Assembly (NCBI RefSeq): GCF_018812025.1
Contig: NC_063044.1
Coordinates: 45,872,077 to 45,936,076, forward strand
DNA: 64,000 nucleotides
Source: Megalobrama amblycephala
Taxonomy: Eukaryota > Chordata > Actinopteri > Cypriniformes > Xenocyprididae
Direction: 5' to 3'
In this document: in pieces, positions 25,715 through 38,207 of the stretch
How the letters are laid out: every line of letters begins with the position of its first letter
How positions within the stretch are numbered: the stretch's first letter is position 1
Translations under genes and position numbers: made by a program
Notes under the pieces: generated by a model
What the model saw: only the letters and a program-made list of their open reading frames with translations
What the model was told of the DNA's origin: nothing
Database searches by the model: none

Positions 25715-28220
25715 TAATGTGTTATGTGTATGCCAGGTTAAAGAGATGCGTTTTTAGTCTAGATTTAAACTGACAGAGTGTGTCTGCTTCCCAAACAATG
25801 CTAGGAAGATTGTTCCAGAGTTTAGATGCCAAATAGGAGAAGGATCTACCACCTGCGGTTGATTTTGATATTCTAGGTATTATCAGCTTGCCTGAATTCT
25901 GAGATCGCAATAGACGTGAAGGACTATAATGCTTTAAGAGCTCGCTCAGGTACTGGGGAGCTAAACCATTTAGTGCTTTGTAAGTAATTAGCAAGATTTT
26001 AAAATCTATACTGTACAATGTTTAACAGGAAGCCAATGCAGTATTGACAGAACTGGGCTAATATGGTCATACTTCTTAGTTCTAGTAAGAACTCTAGCTG
26101 CTGCATTTTGTACGAGCTGTAGTTATTTATCAGGCGAGCAGAACAACCAGCAAGTAAAGCGTTACAGTAATCTAGCCTTGAGGTCATGAATGCATGAACT
26201 AACTGTTCTGCATTTTTCATTGAGAGCATATGTCGTAGTTTAGATATATTTTTAAGATGGAAGAATGCGGTTTTACAGATGCTAGTAACATGGCCTTCAA
26301 ATGAAAGATTGGTATCAAAGAGCACACCCAGGTTCCTAACTGACGACGAAGACTTAACAGAGCAGCCATCAAGTGTTAGACAGTATTCTAGGTTACTGCG
26401 TGAAGAAGTTTTTGGTCCAAAAATTAGAATCTCTGTTTTTTCTGAATTTAGTAGTAGGAAATTACTGGTCATCCAATTTTTTATATCAGCTATTCATTCC
26501 GTTAATTTTTTGAATTGGTAAGTATCTTCAGGGCGTAAATAAATATAGAGCTGAGTATCATCAGCGTAACAGTGAAAACTAACGCCATGCTTCCTAATGA
26601 TATCTCCTAAGGGTAGCATGTACAGAGTGAAAAGCAACGGTCCTAGTACTGAGCCTTGCGGTACTCCATATTTAACTTGTGATTGATATGACATTTCTTC
26701 ATTTACTACTACAAACTGATAACGGTCAGATAAGTATGATTTGAACCATGCCAATGCAATTCCACTAATGCCAACATAATTTTCGAGTCTATTTAAAAGA
26801 ATATTGTGATCAATAGTGTCAAATGCAGCACTAAGATCCAATAACACTAATAGAGAGATACAACCATGATCTGATGATAAGAGCAAATCATTAGTAACTC
26901 TGACGAGAGCAGTCTCAGTACTATGGTATGGTCTAAATCCTGACTCGAAATCCTCACAGATACTATTTCTTTCTAAAAAGGAACATAGTTGTGATGAAAC
27001 TGCCTATTCTAGTATTTTTGACAGAAAAGTGAGATTTGAAATCGGCCTGTAATTGACTAATTCTCTAGGATCAAGTTGTGTTTTTTTAATAAGAGGTTTA
27101 ATAATAGCCAGCTTAAAAGTTTTTGGTACGTATCCTAGCGATAAAGATGAATTGACGATATTAAGAAGAGGATCTATGACCTCTGGAAGCATCTCTTTCA
27201 ATAGCTTAGTCGGTATAGGGTCTAACAAACACGTTGTTGATTTTGATGATTTAACAAGTTTAGACAATTCTTCCTCTCCTAAAGCAGTAAATGAATTGAA
27301 TTTTTCCTCAGGGACACTACAATTCACTGTCTGACGCGATACTGTAGTAGACGGTTGCATGGTTATAATTTTTTCTCTAATATTATCAATCTTGCAAGTA
27401 AAGAAGTTCATAAAGTCATTACTGCTGTGCTCTTTGGAAACATCAGAAGTTGAAGCTTTATTTCTTGTTAATTTAGCCACTGTATCAAATAAATACCTAG
27501 GGTTGTGTTTATTTTCTTCTAAAAGTTTTGAAAAATATGCTGATCTAGCAGTTTTTAAGGCCCTTCTGTACTCAATCATTCTCTCTCTCCACAAAATGCG
27601 AAATACTTCTAGTTTTGTTTTCTTCCAGCTGCGCTCCATTTTTCTGGCTGCTACCTTTAGGGCCCGAGTGTGCTCATTGAACCATGGCATTGGATTAATT
27701 TCCTTAATCTTTTTTAAATGCACAGGAGCAACTGACTCTAATGTGCTGGAAAAGACAGAGGCAATAGTTTCTGTTGCAACATCGAGGTCTTCTAAGCTGT
27801 CTGGTATGCTAAGGCGATGAAACTGATCAGGAAGATTATTTATAAAGCGGTCTTTAGTGGTAGAAGTGATGGTTCTACCATATTTATGGCAGGGAGGTAG
27901 TTTAATTGCCTTGACTAAATGTAGTATACACGAGACTAGATAATGATATGAGATGTCGTCACTCTGCTGCAGAATTTCAACAGCATCAATATCGATTCCA
28001 TGTGACAGTATTACATCTAAAGTATGATTACGACAATGAGTGGGACCTGACACATGTTGTCTAACATCAATACAGTTTAGAATGTCTGCAAATTCCAATC
28101 CCAATGAGTCTTTTTTATTATCTACATGGATATTAAAATCACCAACAACAAGGACTTTATCTGCAGCTAGTACTAACTCCGATAGAAAATCATTTCGACA
28201 GCTGTATATTTGCCTTTGAA
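25715..28220 (-). pseudogene. 5'-truncated L2-like LINE (endonuclease C-terminus and reverse transcriptase)
   Basis: Minus-strand frame begins inside the endonuclease domain (VLVVGDFNIHVD, then HTLDVILSHG) at about 28215. It continues through a linker (27900-27300) into reverse transcriptase: PIPTKLLKEMLPEVIDPLLN and NYRPISNLTFLSKILE (27004-27130), [39 protein letters not shown]. The C-terminal region includes LVHAFMTSRLDYCNALLAGC and ITYKALNGLAPQYLSELL. In-frame stops interrupt it at 27004-27006 (TAG) and 26494-26496 (TGA). At least one frameshift separates the 25999-26472 and 25722-26018 frames. The 5' half of the endonuclease is missing, the usual result of incomplete reverse transcription. 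Clade is assigned from motif style, not by tree. Confidence 0.9.
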
Positions 28221-28538
28221 TTCTGCCCCCCCCCACCCCATGAAATTCTAACAAGGAAAACATTGAAGATTTAAACTGATGCTGGTCCATCCACACACAG
28301 AATAGAATCAGCATCTTTTACGTCACTGCATCAACATCTCTCATCATATGGGGGAATGGGGGGTGGGTTGGTTGGTTGGTTCGACAGCTGTATATTTGCT
28401 GTCAAATTCTGCCACACAAATAATCTTTATGTATTTAATCTCACTTTATTAACCATTGTCTTTGCTGCTGACCTTCAATGATCAATTTCAACCATACTAA
28501 TAAACAAAAATGACTTAAACATAACATTTGTTTCAATT
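28221..28538. other. Spacer at the LINE 5' junction with a duplicated ~33-bp segment
   Basis: The segment CGACAGCTGTATATTTGC..AATTCTGCC occurs at 28197-28228 (end of the LINE) and again at 28381-28413. About 150 bp of G/T- and C-rich low-complexity sequence lies between, including (GGTT)4 at 28366-28381. No gene. Confidence 0.6.
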
Positions 28539-28984
28539 TGTCACAGACACGTCAGGCTCCACCAATCACAACGCTCCCAATCACCGGAATACTAATCACC
28601 GTCACCTGCACATCATTATCCCCTTCATCACCACCAGTATATAGAGCACTCACACCCTGCACTCACTGTCCGGTCTCGTTGAGCTATACTTACCCATATG
28701 CTTACTTCAAGGACTCCCTCGCTCGATACTTACCTGTCTCCTGTGCAACCCGATCTCCCAGTGTGTTCCACTGGTCTGTGTGTGAGTGCTCCTACGTCTC
28801 CTACGTTCTCCAGCTCCATCCAGTTCCAAGTCTCCACCATCTGCAATCACAAAAGGACCATAACTATCTCCAGACATTACCATTGTTCATCTGCTCTACC
28901 CTGCTTTCCATATCTGCTCACTGGTTTCTCAATAAAGACTACTTACTGTTGTACTTCTGTGTCCGACCCCTCTGTGTCATAACA
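28539..28984 (+). mobile_element. Solo LTR of a retrotransposon (446 bp)
   Basis: It starts TGTCACAGACACGTC and ends TGTGTCATAACA (TG...CA). Inside are a TATA-like AGTATATAGAGC near 28638 and an AATAAAG polyadenylation signal near 28931, in the correct order for U3-R-U5. Flanks CAATT (28534-28538) and CATTT (28985-28989) could be a 5-bp target duplication with one mismatch. No internal retroviral-type genes are adjacent, so it is a solo LTR. Confidence 0.8.
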
Positions 28985-28989
28985 CATTT

Positions 28990-29272
28990 TTATTTTTATT
29001 GTTGAAGAGTGCTGAACATTCTTGTCTGAGTTGCACCCTGTACTGTACAGGTGTGAATTCATGGCATAAAAGGGCCTTTAAATTGGCTAAAAATAGAATA
29101 CATTTTTCGTTATAAAAAACAAGCCCAGCCCAGATGAGAAAAATTAATGCAAAAGTAACATAACGCATTACTTTCCAAAAAAGTAACTAAAGCAATTAGT
29201 TACTTTTTTAGGGAGTAACACAATATTGTAATGCATTACTTTTAAAAGTAGCTTTCCCCAACACTGCCTGTC
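28990..29272 (-). mobile_element. hAT-like CAGTGTTGGGGAAAG element fragment, copy 1
   Basis: On the minus strand it reads CAGTGTTGGGGAAAGCTACT, then TTTAAAAGTAATGCATTACA, then TTAGTTACTTT and ACGCATTACTTT. The same series in the opposite orientation is at 50332-50690. The CAGTGTTGGGG end is typical of non-autonomous hAT elements. The far end is not resolved. Confidence 0.75.
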
Positions 29273-31190
29273 TGACTTTCTTTCTTCTGTGGAACATAAA
29301 AAAGATATTTTGAGATGTCTTTTTGTCCATACAGTGAAAGCCAAGAGTAACCAAAACAGTTTGGTTACTGACATTTTTTCAAAAAACATTCTTTTGAAAA
29401 GAGGCTTTCTATTATCCTGCCTTGCTTTTAAACTTTGTTTAAAGTCTCTGTGTATCTACAATAAAAACAGGTGATACTAAATGCCTCATGTGAGCACCAG
29501 ATGGCGCACACAAGTCATAGCGTGAGGTTTCCAGTTAAACAAATGTCAGCGTGCAACCCCAAAAGATATCAAATGAAGATGCTAATCAGACATTTGGGAT
29601 TGGTCATTAGATCCACTTCCCTTTTCTGTTCCAACCAGTGACTTTCCAAAAAAAGAGGAAATCATTTTTGTGTAACTCAGTGAGGAACAGAGCTTTGTCT
29701 TTGGATTTCTACACGTGAGGGAAGTTTCACGTTGAGACATACTCACAGCTGTTTGGTTTGCTTTGGTCCCAAGGTAGTCATTCGTCAGGTTAAAGCTTAG
29801 CTGGTTCTGATTCAGTTATCCTTCTCAGGCTGTGAAACACCTTTGGCTAGAAAGTGAAACCACTGATCGAACAAATTGTGCTGCTTTTGCTCAAGTTACA
29901 AAATCATGCAAATAGTGATAACAGGAACTATACATTCAAATGTAAATGCACTTCTTCTTCATCTCTTCCCCTTTTTCAAGCATTTCCCTTCTCTGTATTG
30001 CTCAGACACATTCTCTGTACTCAGAAATGCACATGAAAACCACACATGCCCCTAAAAACTTCTCTTCTATTCTGTTTCCTCCATTTAACAGGATTTTCTT
30101 TTGATCTAATGGCTACTTCTCTGTTTATCAGACGATCTGTGTAAATATGCATATGTGTGTGTCACTACCCTGCATATGAATTTTCCACATGAGTATTTGC
30201 ATTTTTATCTCTTGGTTATTCTCTAAACATTCTCAAGATGGTTTTGCTGATGTGGTCTTTTCTGTCAAAGTTAAGATTAATCAGGCAAAAACTTGCAATA
30301 TATGACCTCTAAGCTAATTTTGTACGTTAAAACATAGGCCTACAGTTTGGTATGTTAGATGGCATGTACTTGTCTAAAACATTTAGAGAGCTCCAGAACA
30401 GACTTGCTTTTAGGGTCTATAGGCCAAAAACATAAATAACTGGAATTTATGCCTATAATACAAATTCTGTGTTTTTTATGTGGAGAATTGGGTCGATGAC
30501 ATGTAAGAGTTCACTATAAAGAAAGGAAAAGGATGGAAAAATAAATGTAATGTTCTTAAATTCCTAATTTTTGTTTTTGGCAAGTCACACCACATGACAA
30601 CCTGAACTATCCTTGACTTGTCTTAAGAAGGTCAAATCTGATATTTTAGGAGACTTGTTGACCTTGACACATGGGCCTTTATGGGTCCTCTCTATGACAT
30701 AATTTCCTGTAACTTTTGCTATATGTTTTATGATTTTGATTTGGCAGATTTAAAAAAAAAAAAAATCTGGCCTTGGAGTCAAAATGGTTGAGAACCACTT
30801 CCATAGAAGAGGTGTAATCAAGTCATTATATGTATGAATTACATTTTTAATGTCAAGTCAAGTCACCTTTATTAGAAATTGATTCAAAGCAGCATTTCAC
30901 CCACTATTTTTTTGTTTTTATCCTTGAACCCTTCAGCTGTTCTGAAGGTCAAACAGAGTCTTGTCAATGCAGCCTCTCCATGGCTCATCATCCCCTGACA
31001 GGACAGCTGCTACAACAAAATGATTGTGGTGGAGTTTATTGGGCAAATGAACAATTAAATACCCTGACCGCAAGCACTAGCCAGCTGCCTAACACCATCT
31101 ACCATGGACAATAAAGAAAAATCTAAAAAAAAAAAGAAAATGACCAGTTATTACTTCCTTAATCTGTGAATTCCCTCTATTAACCAACAT
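29273..31190. other. Intergenic segment without recognised genes
   Basis: AT-rich. A short GTCAAGTCAAGTCACCTTTA piece near 30853-30873 resembles the 3' tail of a common fish SINE/LINE family. The rest is unassigned. Confidence 0.45.
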
Positions 31191-31728
31191 GTCCTCCAAC
31201 CAATACGACCATATAGGTCGTTTGTCACTTCCCTGAAATACGACCCATAGGAGCATTTACTAAAGTTGCGCCCCTATCAAGAACAGGACACTTTTATCTA
31301 CGTCATATTTCAGGTTACGCGTAGCTCAATTGGTAGAGCATTGCAATATGCAATCATGAGATCATACAATCGTGGGTTCGATCCCAGGAAACGCCTGTGC
31401 TAATAAAGTGTATATGCACTATAAATCACTAAGGGTAGGTTTAGGGGTGGGGTGGGTGGAGTTGATAATAAAAAAATGAGTTTTGCTAAATAGAAATAGG
31501 ACAAATGGCGGATAAGGGACAGTGTAAAAGGTCCACACATTGCATTTAAATGAACACGCATTTTGTTTGGTAACGACGGTCATACATCATTTCATGACGA
31601 CAGACGTAACACGACACCGTCATTATTTTTTATGCCAGCTAGAGGGTGTATGACTTTAAAGCGTAAATATAGGTTGTAATAAGGTGCTTGAAAAAACAAC
31701 CTATAGGGTCATTTTTTTGAAGGAGGAC
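31191..31728. mobile_element. Inverted-end DNA element carrying a nested tRNA-like SINE fragment
   Basis: The left end is GTCCTCCAACCAATACGACC followed by ATATAGGT. The right end reads the complement of GTCCTCCTTCAAAAAAATGA then CCCTATAGGTT. Imperfect inverted ends of about 30 bp and a CG-containing interior (ACGACAGACGTAACACGACA) suggest a non-autonomous DNA transposon. The tRNA-like segment at 31314-31396 lies within it. Confidence 0.6.
31314..31396 (+). repeat. tRNA-like SINE head (A and B boxes)
   Basis: Contains an A-box match TAGCTCAATTGG (31322-31333) and a B-box match GGTTCGATCCC (31375-31385) at normal spacing, i.e. a Pol III internal promoter. The anticodon stem-loop does not fold with the usual 7-nt loop and the acceptor arms do not pair well, so it is tRNA-derived and not a functional tRNA. 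It is followed by TAATAAAGTGTATATGCACT, as in cyprinid tRNA-SINEs. Confidence 0.7.
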
Positions 31729-33432
31729 AGTCTCGTAATAACTTGTGTTGGACAATTTTGGTCAGTGCATGCAGACACTGCAGAGGTTAGCGTGCTAGCT
31801 CTGTCAGCAAGAGTTTCAATAGCAGGCACATTAGTGTGCAAGCGGTGTAAGCAAGTATTGTATTTTACAGAGCCCAGACTAGTCCTGTCATCAAGTTCCA
31901 CTTTACAGTTTTAAATAACCATGACTGCAGCTCAGCTCACAGGCTAGAATAGTGTTTGCCTTATCAGGGTGTCAATGGCCATCAACCAACACCTTTGAAA
32001 TGAAATTAGCACCTTCTCTCCTTAATTTTACTGAAGTCAGTGCACAGCCTGTAGAGAGGTATTAGAGAATTATGTGGGGAAAAATTGCAAATATTTGCAA
32101 TTGCATATGGAAGAATGCAAAATGCTATCTACACACTTTCAGACTCACAGAGACACAAGCACACACATTGGACTCTGAAACACAATCCTGGTAACTGCTG
32201 CCAAGTATGATAGTCAGCATAGTGTTGTCAATATCAAACAAACACTTTGGCGTGCAAACAAACGGGCAGACCAAACATGCAAGGCCTGTCCGACGTGTGG
32301 GAGACGAGTGTGTGTGTGTGTGTATAGACACAGTCTATATGTGGCTGTTGCTGCTATACTGTATGCATGTGAGCAGTGAGAGGAATGTCCTTTATACTTT
32401 TAAAAAATATCCTTAGAATAGCAAAGATTTACTCTGTAGTATTTTAGTTCAAATACTATTCTGAAATTCTATCATTTTTCAAGTCAAATCGACAAGCACA
32501 GCAGGTAAGTTACATCAAAATGTGGTTCAGTCAGTTCAGTTCATTCCCTTTTCCCAAAATGCACCTGCCCATGAATAATTAATATGGTTGTGTTCTTTGA
32601 GCTTCTACCAGTTTTATTTACATGTTGGTTTTATTGTCATGTTAGGTAAGCTAATGTCTTGCGTCAGGATGAATTTTAAGTTTAATATCAGCATAAATCC
32701 TTGTGATTTTGCTTTGATAAGGGACAACATGCAAACATACCTAATCATAAAACATTAACAAACGCAGTACATTGAAAACACTATCGCTATTTATAAAGCA
32801 TCTCTAGACTATGTTGTAATTAGTCTGTTTTCCACTAACTCTAATTGAAATCACTAATTTTAATCACAAGTATACACATGAGTTCACCTAATAATCTTCA
32901 AAACTGCAAGTACTTTATTGTATTTGAGGCAAGAAATGTTAAGGATTAATGCTGACATTCTCCATAAACTCCACTTTGAAACCTAGGGCGTTAAGTTTTA
33001 TAAAGCAGTGCATCTTGGGTGTTTTTTTGTCTCATGAGTGCTCATGTGACAAATATTCATGTGATATTGACAATAGTTTAAGACAGCTATAGCACTCTAA
33101 AGCAGATTTCAGTTGTTCAGATAGGTTGATATTAATTATATTGCTTAATGAAATATACTGTAATGAACTGTGAAATATACATACATCGAACTGCCTCCTT
33201 AATGCTTGAAACATTGAATTTCTGGTGACAGTTTTGTTAATGGTAAAATGTAACATTTTTACAGTGTTCTCACATTGCTATGCACATGTACACATAGAAA
33301 ACTTGAGACAAAGCAATATTATATTAAATATAATATTAAAAAATAAAACCATTTAAACAAAGGGAACAATTTGCATATTGCAATTTCAGAACACACTTCA
33401 TTATAGTTCACTGTAACAGCTGTAATAGCTGA
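31729..33432. other. Intergenic segment without recognised genes
   Basis: AT-rich, with a short (TG) run near 32308-32324. No coding or repeat structure recognised. Confidence 0.5.
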
Positions 33433-33965
33433 TTTTAAAGGTGCTACAGAGGATGTTTTGTTTTATACATTTTTGCAATATTACTTGAAACTGTCTTTAC
33501 TAACTGATAAAAGACTATTTATTAGGTGCACTGAAAGGAATTATATCAATATACATCATCTGTGCACGAGGTAGGGCCTTAAAAACATCAGCCAATCGTT
33601 TACCCGATCATCGCATAATCAATTGGCCCTCTGGCTTGTCAATCACTGCCATGACGTTCCTTGTGAGAGACGAGCGCGGCTGCGCGCTCCAGTAACTTTC
33701 CACACTCCACAGGCGCTGCATGTAATGTTTTTGTCAGGAGACAGGAGTAACAACTGCAGATTATGAGTTACCTGCGGTGAGTCCGACATAATCAATCCAC
33801 TAACACAACACAGCGAATGCCGGTGGTAAACACTCGTGTTCCAATACTCGTGCACAAGTTTTGGGAGGCGTTCCCTCGAAATTCTTACGCATGCGCTCAT
33901 TTCAAAAACTCAGTAACAGTCTTTGGTTTCTCAGTCGACGAAAAGATCCTCTTTAGCACCTTTAA
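33433..33965 (+). mobile_element. TTAAAGGTGCTACAGA-family element, copy 1 (533 bp)
   Basis: It begins TTTTAAAGGTGCTACAGAGG and ends CCTCTTTAGCACCTTTAA, with inverted ends. A CpG-rich middle (GACGAGCGCGGCTGCGCGCT) is present. A reverse-orientation copy lies at 55365-55881 and shares almost the whole length. Both are non-coding. Confidence 0.9.
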
Positions 33966-35528
33966 GTCATGACAATTTGACACTCAATAAACATTTACTT
34001 AATTACCTGAGTGAATTCAACTTAAAAAAACAATACAAACTGTAGCCCTTTTTTCTGAATTTCTCTGAAGTTTTACAAACATTTTTTTCAGTGCATGCAG
34101 ATTAAATATAAGAAAGAACGTGTGTATGTGATGTATGTGGTGTGACGTGCTGAGTAAATATTTGAAATTAAAGGTGTCTGAGCTTTAATCCACAATCCCT
34201 AGCCACCAGTGCCACAATTCATTCCAGCTGCTTAAGGTTTTGAAAAAGCGTCAATATGACAAATGGACTGTATATTGTGTGTGCAGCGTGATTGTCTGTG
34301 TGTACTGGAAGCTTTACTGAACTCTCCAAGTGCAAACTGATCCAGCAAGCATGTGGATGCCCTGCCAACCCTTTGACCCACAGTCTCTTATTCTTGGCCG
34401 TTCTGCTAGACAGCTATACATATGAACGTGAGTTTACAGTATGCCAAATATATGTCCGTGTACGTCTCTTTGTGTGCGTGTCTGCAGGCTAAGCAGCAAG
34501 CTAATGTCTTTCATTAACAGTCATAATTGCTCAGGCTTTTGACCACAATAGCTTGTAAATTCGACACATTGGTCTGATGGTTAACAGTTTGGTCCCACCT
34601 CAATACTGAAATAGGCTTCATTCACCCCCATTTTTTAATGCGAGTATGTGTATGTGTATTCGGGGTGAAATTGCAGGTTTCTATGATTGTTCACGGTGAC
34701 TTCCACCCTACCCTAAAGCAAAGTAAGCCATGGTTTTTCTGAGGCCTTATGCATAAGAAATCACGTCTCAGCTATATGAGATCTGGGAGCATGCACAGAT
34801 TTCCACTCAGCATAACAGACCATCGGTTATTTACCATAGATATTCCAACATTTCTTTCCTTTACCCCTACAGCACATGGATCAAAGTTGAAATCTTTCTT
34901 TAAGATTGACATGGTTTAATACTCTTTGTCACATGTATAAAGACACATGCAACACACACACACACACACACAGAGAGAGAGGTTCAGGGATTTTGGCAGA
35001 TCTGTACGAGTTCTGAGTACTTTCACACAGTCTGGAGGCTATAAATAGAGCAAGGCCTCTGGATGACTGCCCACCCTTCCTTAACTCTTAATAACCATTG
35101 GGTCTACCCTACAGTTACGGGCTGTGCACTTCTGCTCACACGCAAACCTGTAAGAAAGCCTCTTTTAAGAGAGCATATGCCATGAACATAAACACACTTA
35201 TAAATATACTGGATTTTGGGTGCGTTTAGAAGCATTAGATGGGTATTTCATAGTTTTGTGAAGCCTGGATGAAAAAGAAAATAAGCCTGCATTTTCACAA
35301 ATAAGTTTATACTCTATTCAAAACAGATTTTCTGACATAGAATTATTAAGGTTATGAAATAAAATGTAGTTACCTACAGTATATCAGCGGCATCCCAGAC
35401 CACTTGTGAGATTGTTTATTAGCTACATCTTTTTGGCTAATTTAATAATGTTTTTGGTCAGGAATGCACAATATTTGTATAATGGTAAAATACTGATTAC
35501 TATACTATACTTTTTTTTTTTTTTTTTT
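33966..35528. other. Intergenic segment without recognised genes
   Basis: Contains a short (CA)n/(GA)n patch at about 34952-34980 and a poly-T run ending at 35531. No exons or elements recognised. Confidence 0.5.
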
Positions 35529-36549
35529 TTTAAAGCTGCTGCCCGTAACTTTTTTTTTTGTTAAAAATGATCCAAAATCAATTTTTCAGCATGTACTGTA
35601 CATAACCAGCCAGTGTTCATCTCCTTACCTTAGCCCGATTCACAACGGTAAGCTTGTAAAAATGTTTTATAATTCGGGTGGTACTGGTGGGTTTTCGCGG
35701 GAAATTTGTTTCTGCGTCATTGCACCACGTCTGTAAATGAGTTCCAGCTAGTTTGCTCTATCGCATGTGAGACGGATCATTTATAGCCTTTTCTCACAGC
35801 AGCTGCAATAATTAATCTTATCATTTTTATGGCGGATTGTATGGTATGACAAATTAATGTTAGAGATTAGATCTATAGATAACGCTAATACACACTAAAT
35901 ACACATAGAGCCGGTTTCACAGACAGGGCTTAGGCTAAGCCAGGATTAAGCCTTATTTCAATTAGGGTATTTAAGTAGCTTTTATAAACATACCCTAGAA
36001 AAAAAAACATTACTTGTGTGCATCTTGAGACAAAACAATACTGACATATTTTAAGATCTGTCAGTGCACGTTGCTTTCAGTTAAAACAGCTCAAACCTGC
36101 ATTTTAGTCTAGGACTAGCTTAAACCTTGTCTGTGAAACCAGGGGATAGTCACGCAATGCTGATGCTGTTAACATTAACAATATGAGAATGTATAACAAT
36201 AATAATAATTTGCACAGTCTGACATGATCCGAGCTATTCGATCGTTAGATTTAATCACCTTTGGCAGCGTGATTTACTGTAATGCTTTTTTCCCCTCAGT
36301 CAGAACAAATGTGGCAGACATGTTACTTCAGATGACATTTTCTGTTGAAAATTCTTATTTTGGTCATATTTCTGTGATTCCATAGGCTACAGTATCCACA
36401 TTTGTGACTGACGGCAAAGATTCATTCACGCTGAGGAGTCATGCCGAGGCACAATGCACTTAAAGATGATAATTCCGCAAATAACTGCAATTACAGGTTT
36501 CAAAGAGAGATGGCGGCAACGAGGCAAAACTACGGACTGCAGCTTTAAA
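35529..36549. mobile_element. ~1-kb inverted-end element, interrupted by a nested MITE
   Basis: The left end TTTAAAGCTGCTGCCCGTAA and the right end CTACGGACTGCAGCTTTAAA are inverted. The interior near the right end contains TTGCAATTAC..GAGATGGCGGCAACGAGG-type sequence. The 35911-36143 MITE sits inside, so this element is the older one. Confidence 0.75.
35911..36143 (-). mobile_element. MITE, CCAGTTTCACAGAC family, copy 2 (nested)
   Basis: It starts CCGGTTTCACAGACAGGGCT and ends TTGTCTGTGAAACCAGG. It is the reverse complement of the copy at 9834-10060, sharing CTGCATTTTAGTCTAGGACT-type and TACTGACATATTTTAAGA interior motifs. A/T runs differ in length. Confidence 0.85.
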
Positions 36550-36931
36550 TTTATTCTATCAGTCGACATTGAATATACCGAATATAGAAGATTGTGCATG
36601 CCCAATTTTTACATTTAATGCTCAAATTAACCTTTAAAACACTAATAATTTAACTTTGTTAAAATGTTAACAATTATATATAGCAGATAAATTGCTAAAG
36701 ATACATTCAAAATGTACATTTTAATGTATCCTAAATTCATCAATGTTAATTTTTATTTTTATTTCACACAACAAAATAGCAAAGAATTTTTATATACGTC
36801 ATTTATCTGTTATCAATCTTAACATGAAAATAATTGTCGGTATTGGCAAAAATTTTAAAATCAGTGCATCTCTACTTTTAGCTACCAGGAGTTTAGTACT
36901 ATCAATGTAGTTTAACCGATTTTTACCATGC

Positions 36932-38013
36932 TTAAAGGGGTGGTTGATTATGATTTCACTTTTTTAACTTTAGTTAGTGTGTAATGTTGCTGTTTGAGCA
37001 AAAACAACATCTGCAAAGTTACGAAGCTCAAAGTTCAAAGCAAAGGGAGATATTTTATTTTAAAAAATTCTCTGTTTAAGGACTACAACAAACGGCTGGT
37101 AGGGACTACAACGAGCTTCTTCCCGGGTTGGTGACATCACTAACCCTAAAATTTACATGAACCCTGCCCCCGAGAACACGCAACAAAGGGGTGAGGCCAT
37201 GTTACTGCATTACAGTACGTAACACAAATGCTATAGCATGTAAAAGCAAGATGACAACATAAGTTATAACCTTAATGAAAATAAACTATACCTGTCTTCA
37301 TCTATCTTCATGCACATATATTCTCTAGCCCTGTAGGATCTTACAACAGTTCCCACATGAGCGATTTATAGATTATCATGACAGAATATGATAATCAATG
37401 ACTTTAAGATAGTTAACTCCACATCAGCTACATAAATTCATTAACTAACCGTTCAGAAACGTCCTGTTGCATTCTACATGTTGTCACTTCTTCTTGAGTC
37501 TCTCCATCATTGTCTGACTCCGGTTTGAACATAAAAGGCTGAACAGTTTCTGACATTTTCAGTGAGTCTGCCTGCTGCTAACATGAGCTCTTGAAACTCC
37601 ACCCCCTTCTTTGGAGCAGCAGCTCATTTGCATTTAAAGGGACACACACAAAAACGGAGCGATCATATTATTATAGGGAGATAAGAGGGTCTGTATCGCT
37701 TACCATTGGAGAAAGCACAAAGGCTAACTTAATCACACGCGACACCTCTCAGCCTATCGTGTCGCCATTCAAAACTCCTCCCTGCGTACAGCGCGTACCG
37801 CCAGTTAGCATTAGCCGTAACGCTTTTTTGGCTAAAGGTTGCAGGCTTGCCTTCCAGTGGCTTTGTTTTTGCTCACCCTCGAAAAGTGACAAATTTAACA
37901 TGCTATAAAAAATGATCTGTGGGGTATTTTGAGCTAAAACTTCACATACACACTCTGGGGACATCAGAGACTTTTTTATATCTTGTAAAAGTGGCATTAT
38001 ATGACCCCTTTAA
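36932..38013. mobile_element. ~1.1-kb inverted-end DNA element
   Basis: It starts TTAAAGGGGTGGTTGATTAT and ends GGCATTATATGACCCCTTTAA (its outer 10 bp TTAAAGGGGT inverted). The frames within (37591-37997) are not conserved genes. This is a typical non-autonomous fish DNA transposon. Confidence 0.8.
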
Positions 38014-38067
38014 ATCCATTCAGCAGAATTCCACAGATTCCTTCTGAAATCAGTGCTGAAATGCACT

Positions 38068-38207
38068 GAAGAGAAGAGAAGAGAAGAGAAGAGAAGAGAA
38101 GAGAAGAGAAGAGAAGAGAAGAGAAGAGAAGAGAAGAGAAGAGAAGAGAAGAGAAGAGAAGAGAAGAGAAGAGAAGAGAAGAGAAGAGAAGAGAAGAGAA
38201 GAGAAGA
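38068..38207. repeat. (GAGAA)~28 pentanucleotide microsatellite
   Basis: About 140 bp of perfect GAGAA units, pure purine on the plus strand. The REEKRREEKR and LLFSSLLFSS frames are its translations. Confidence 0.98.

Noticed and set aside
27053..27820. Plus-strand frames of 93 and 153 aa
   Set aside because: Shadows of the minus-strand LINE coding sequence.
31314..31396. Functional tRNA gene
   Set aside because: A and B boxes are good but the anticodon and acceptor stems do not fold properly. It is a SINE-derived copy.
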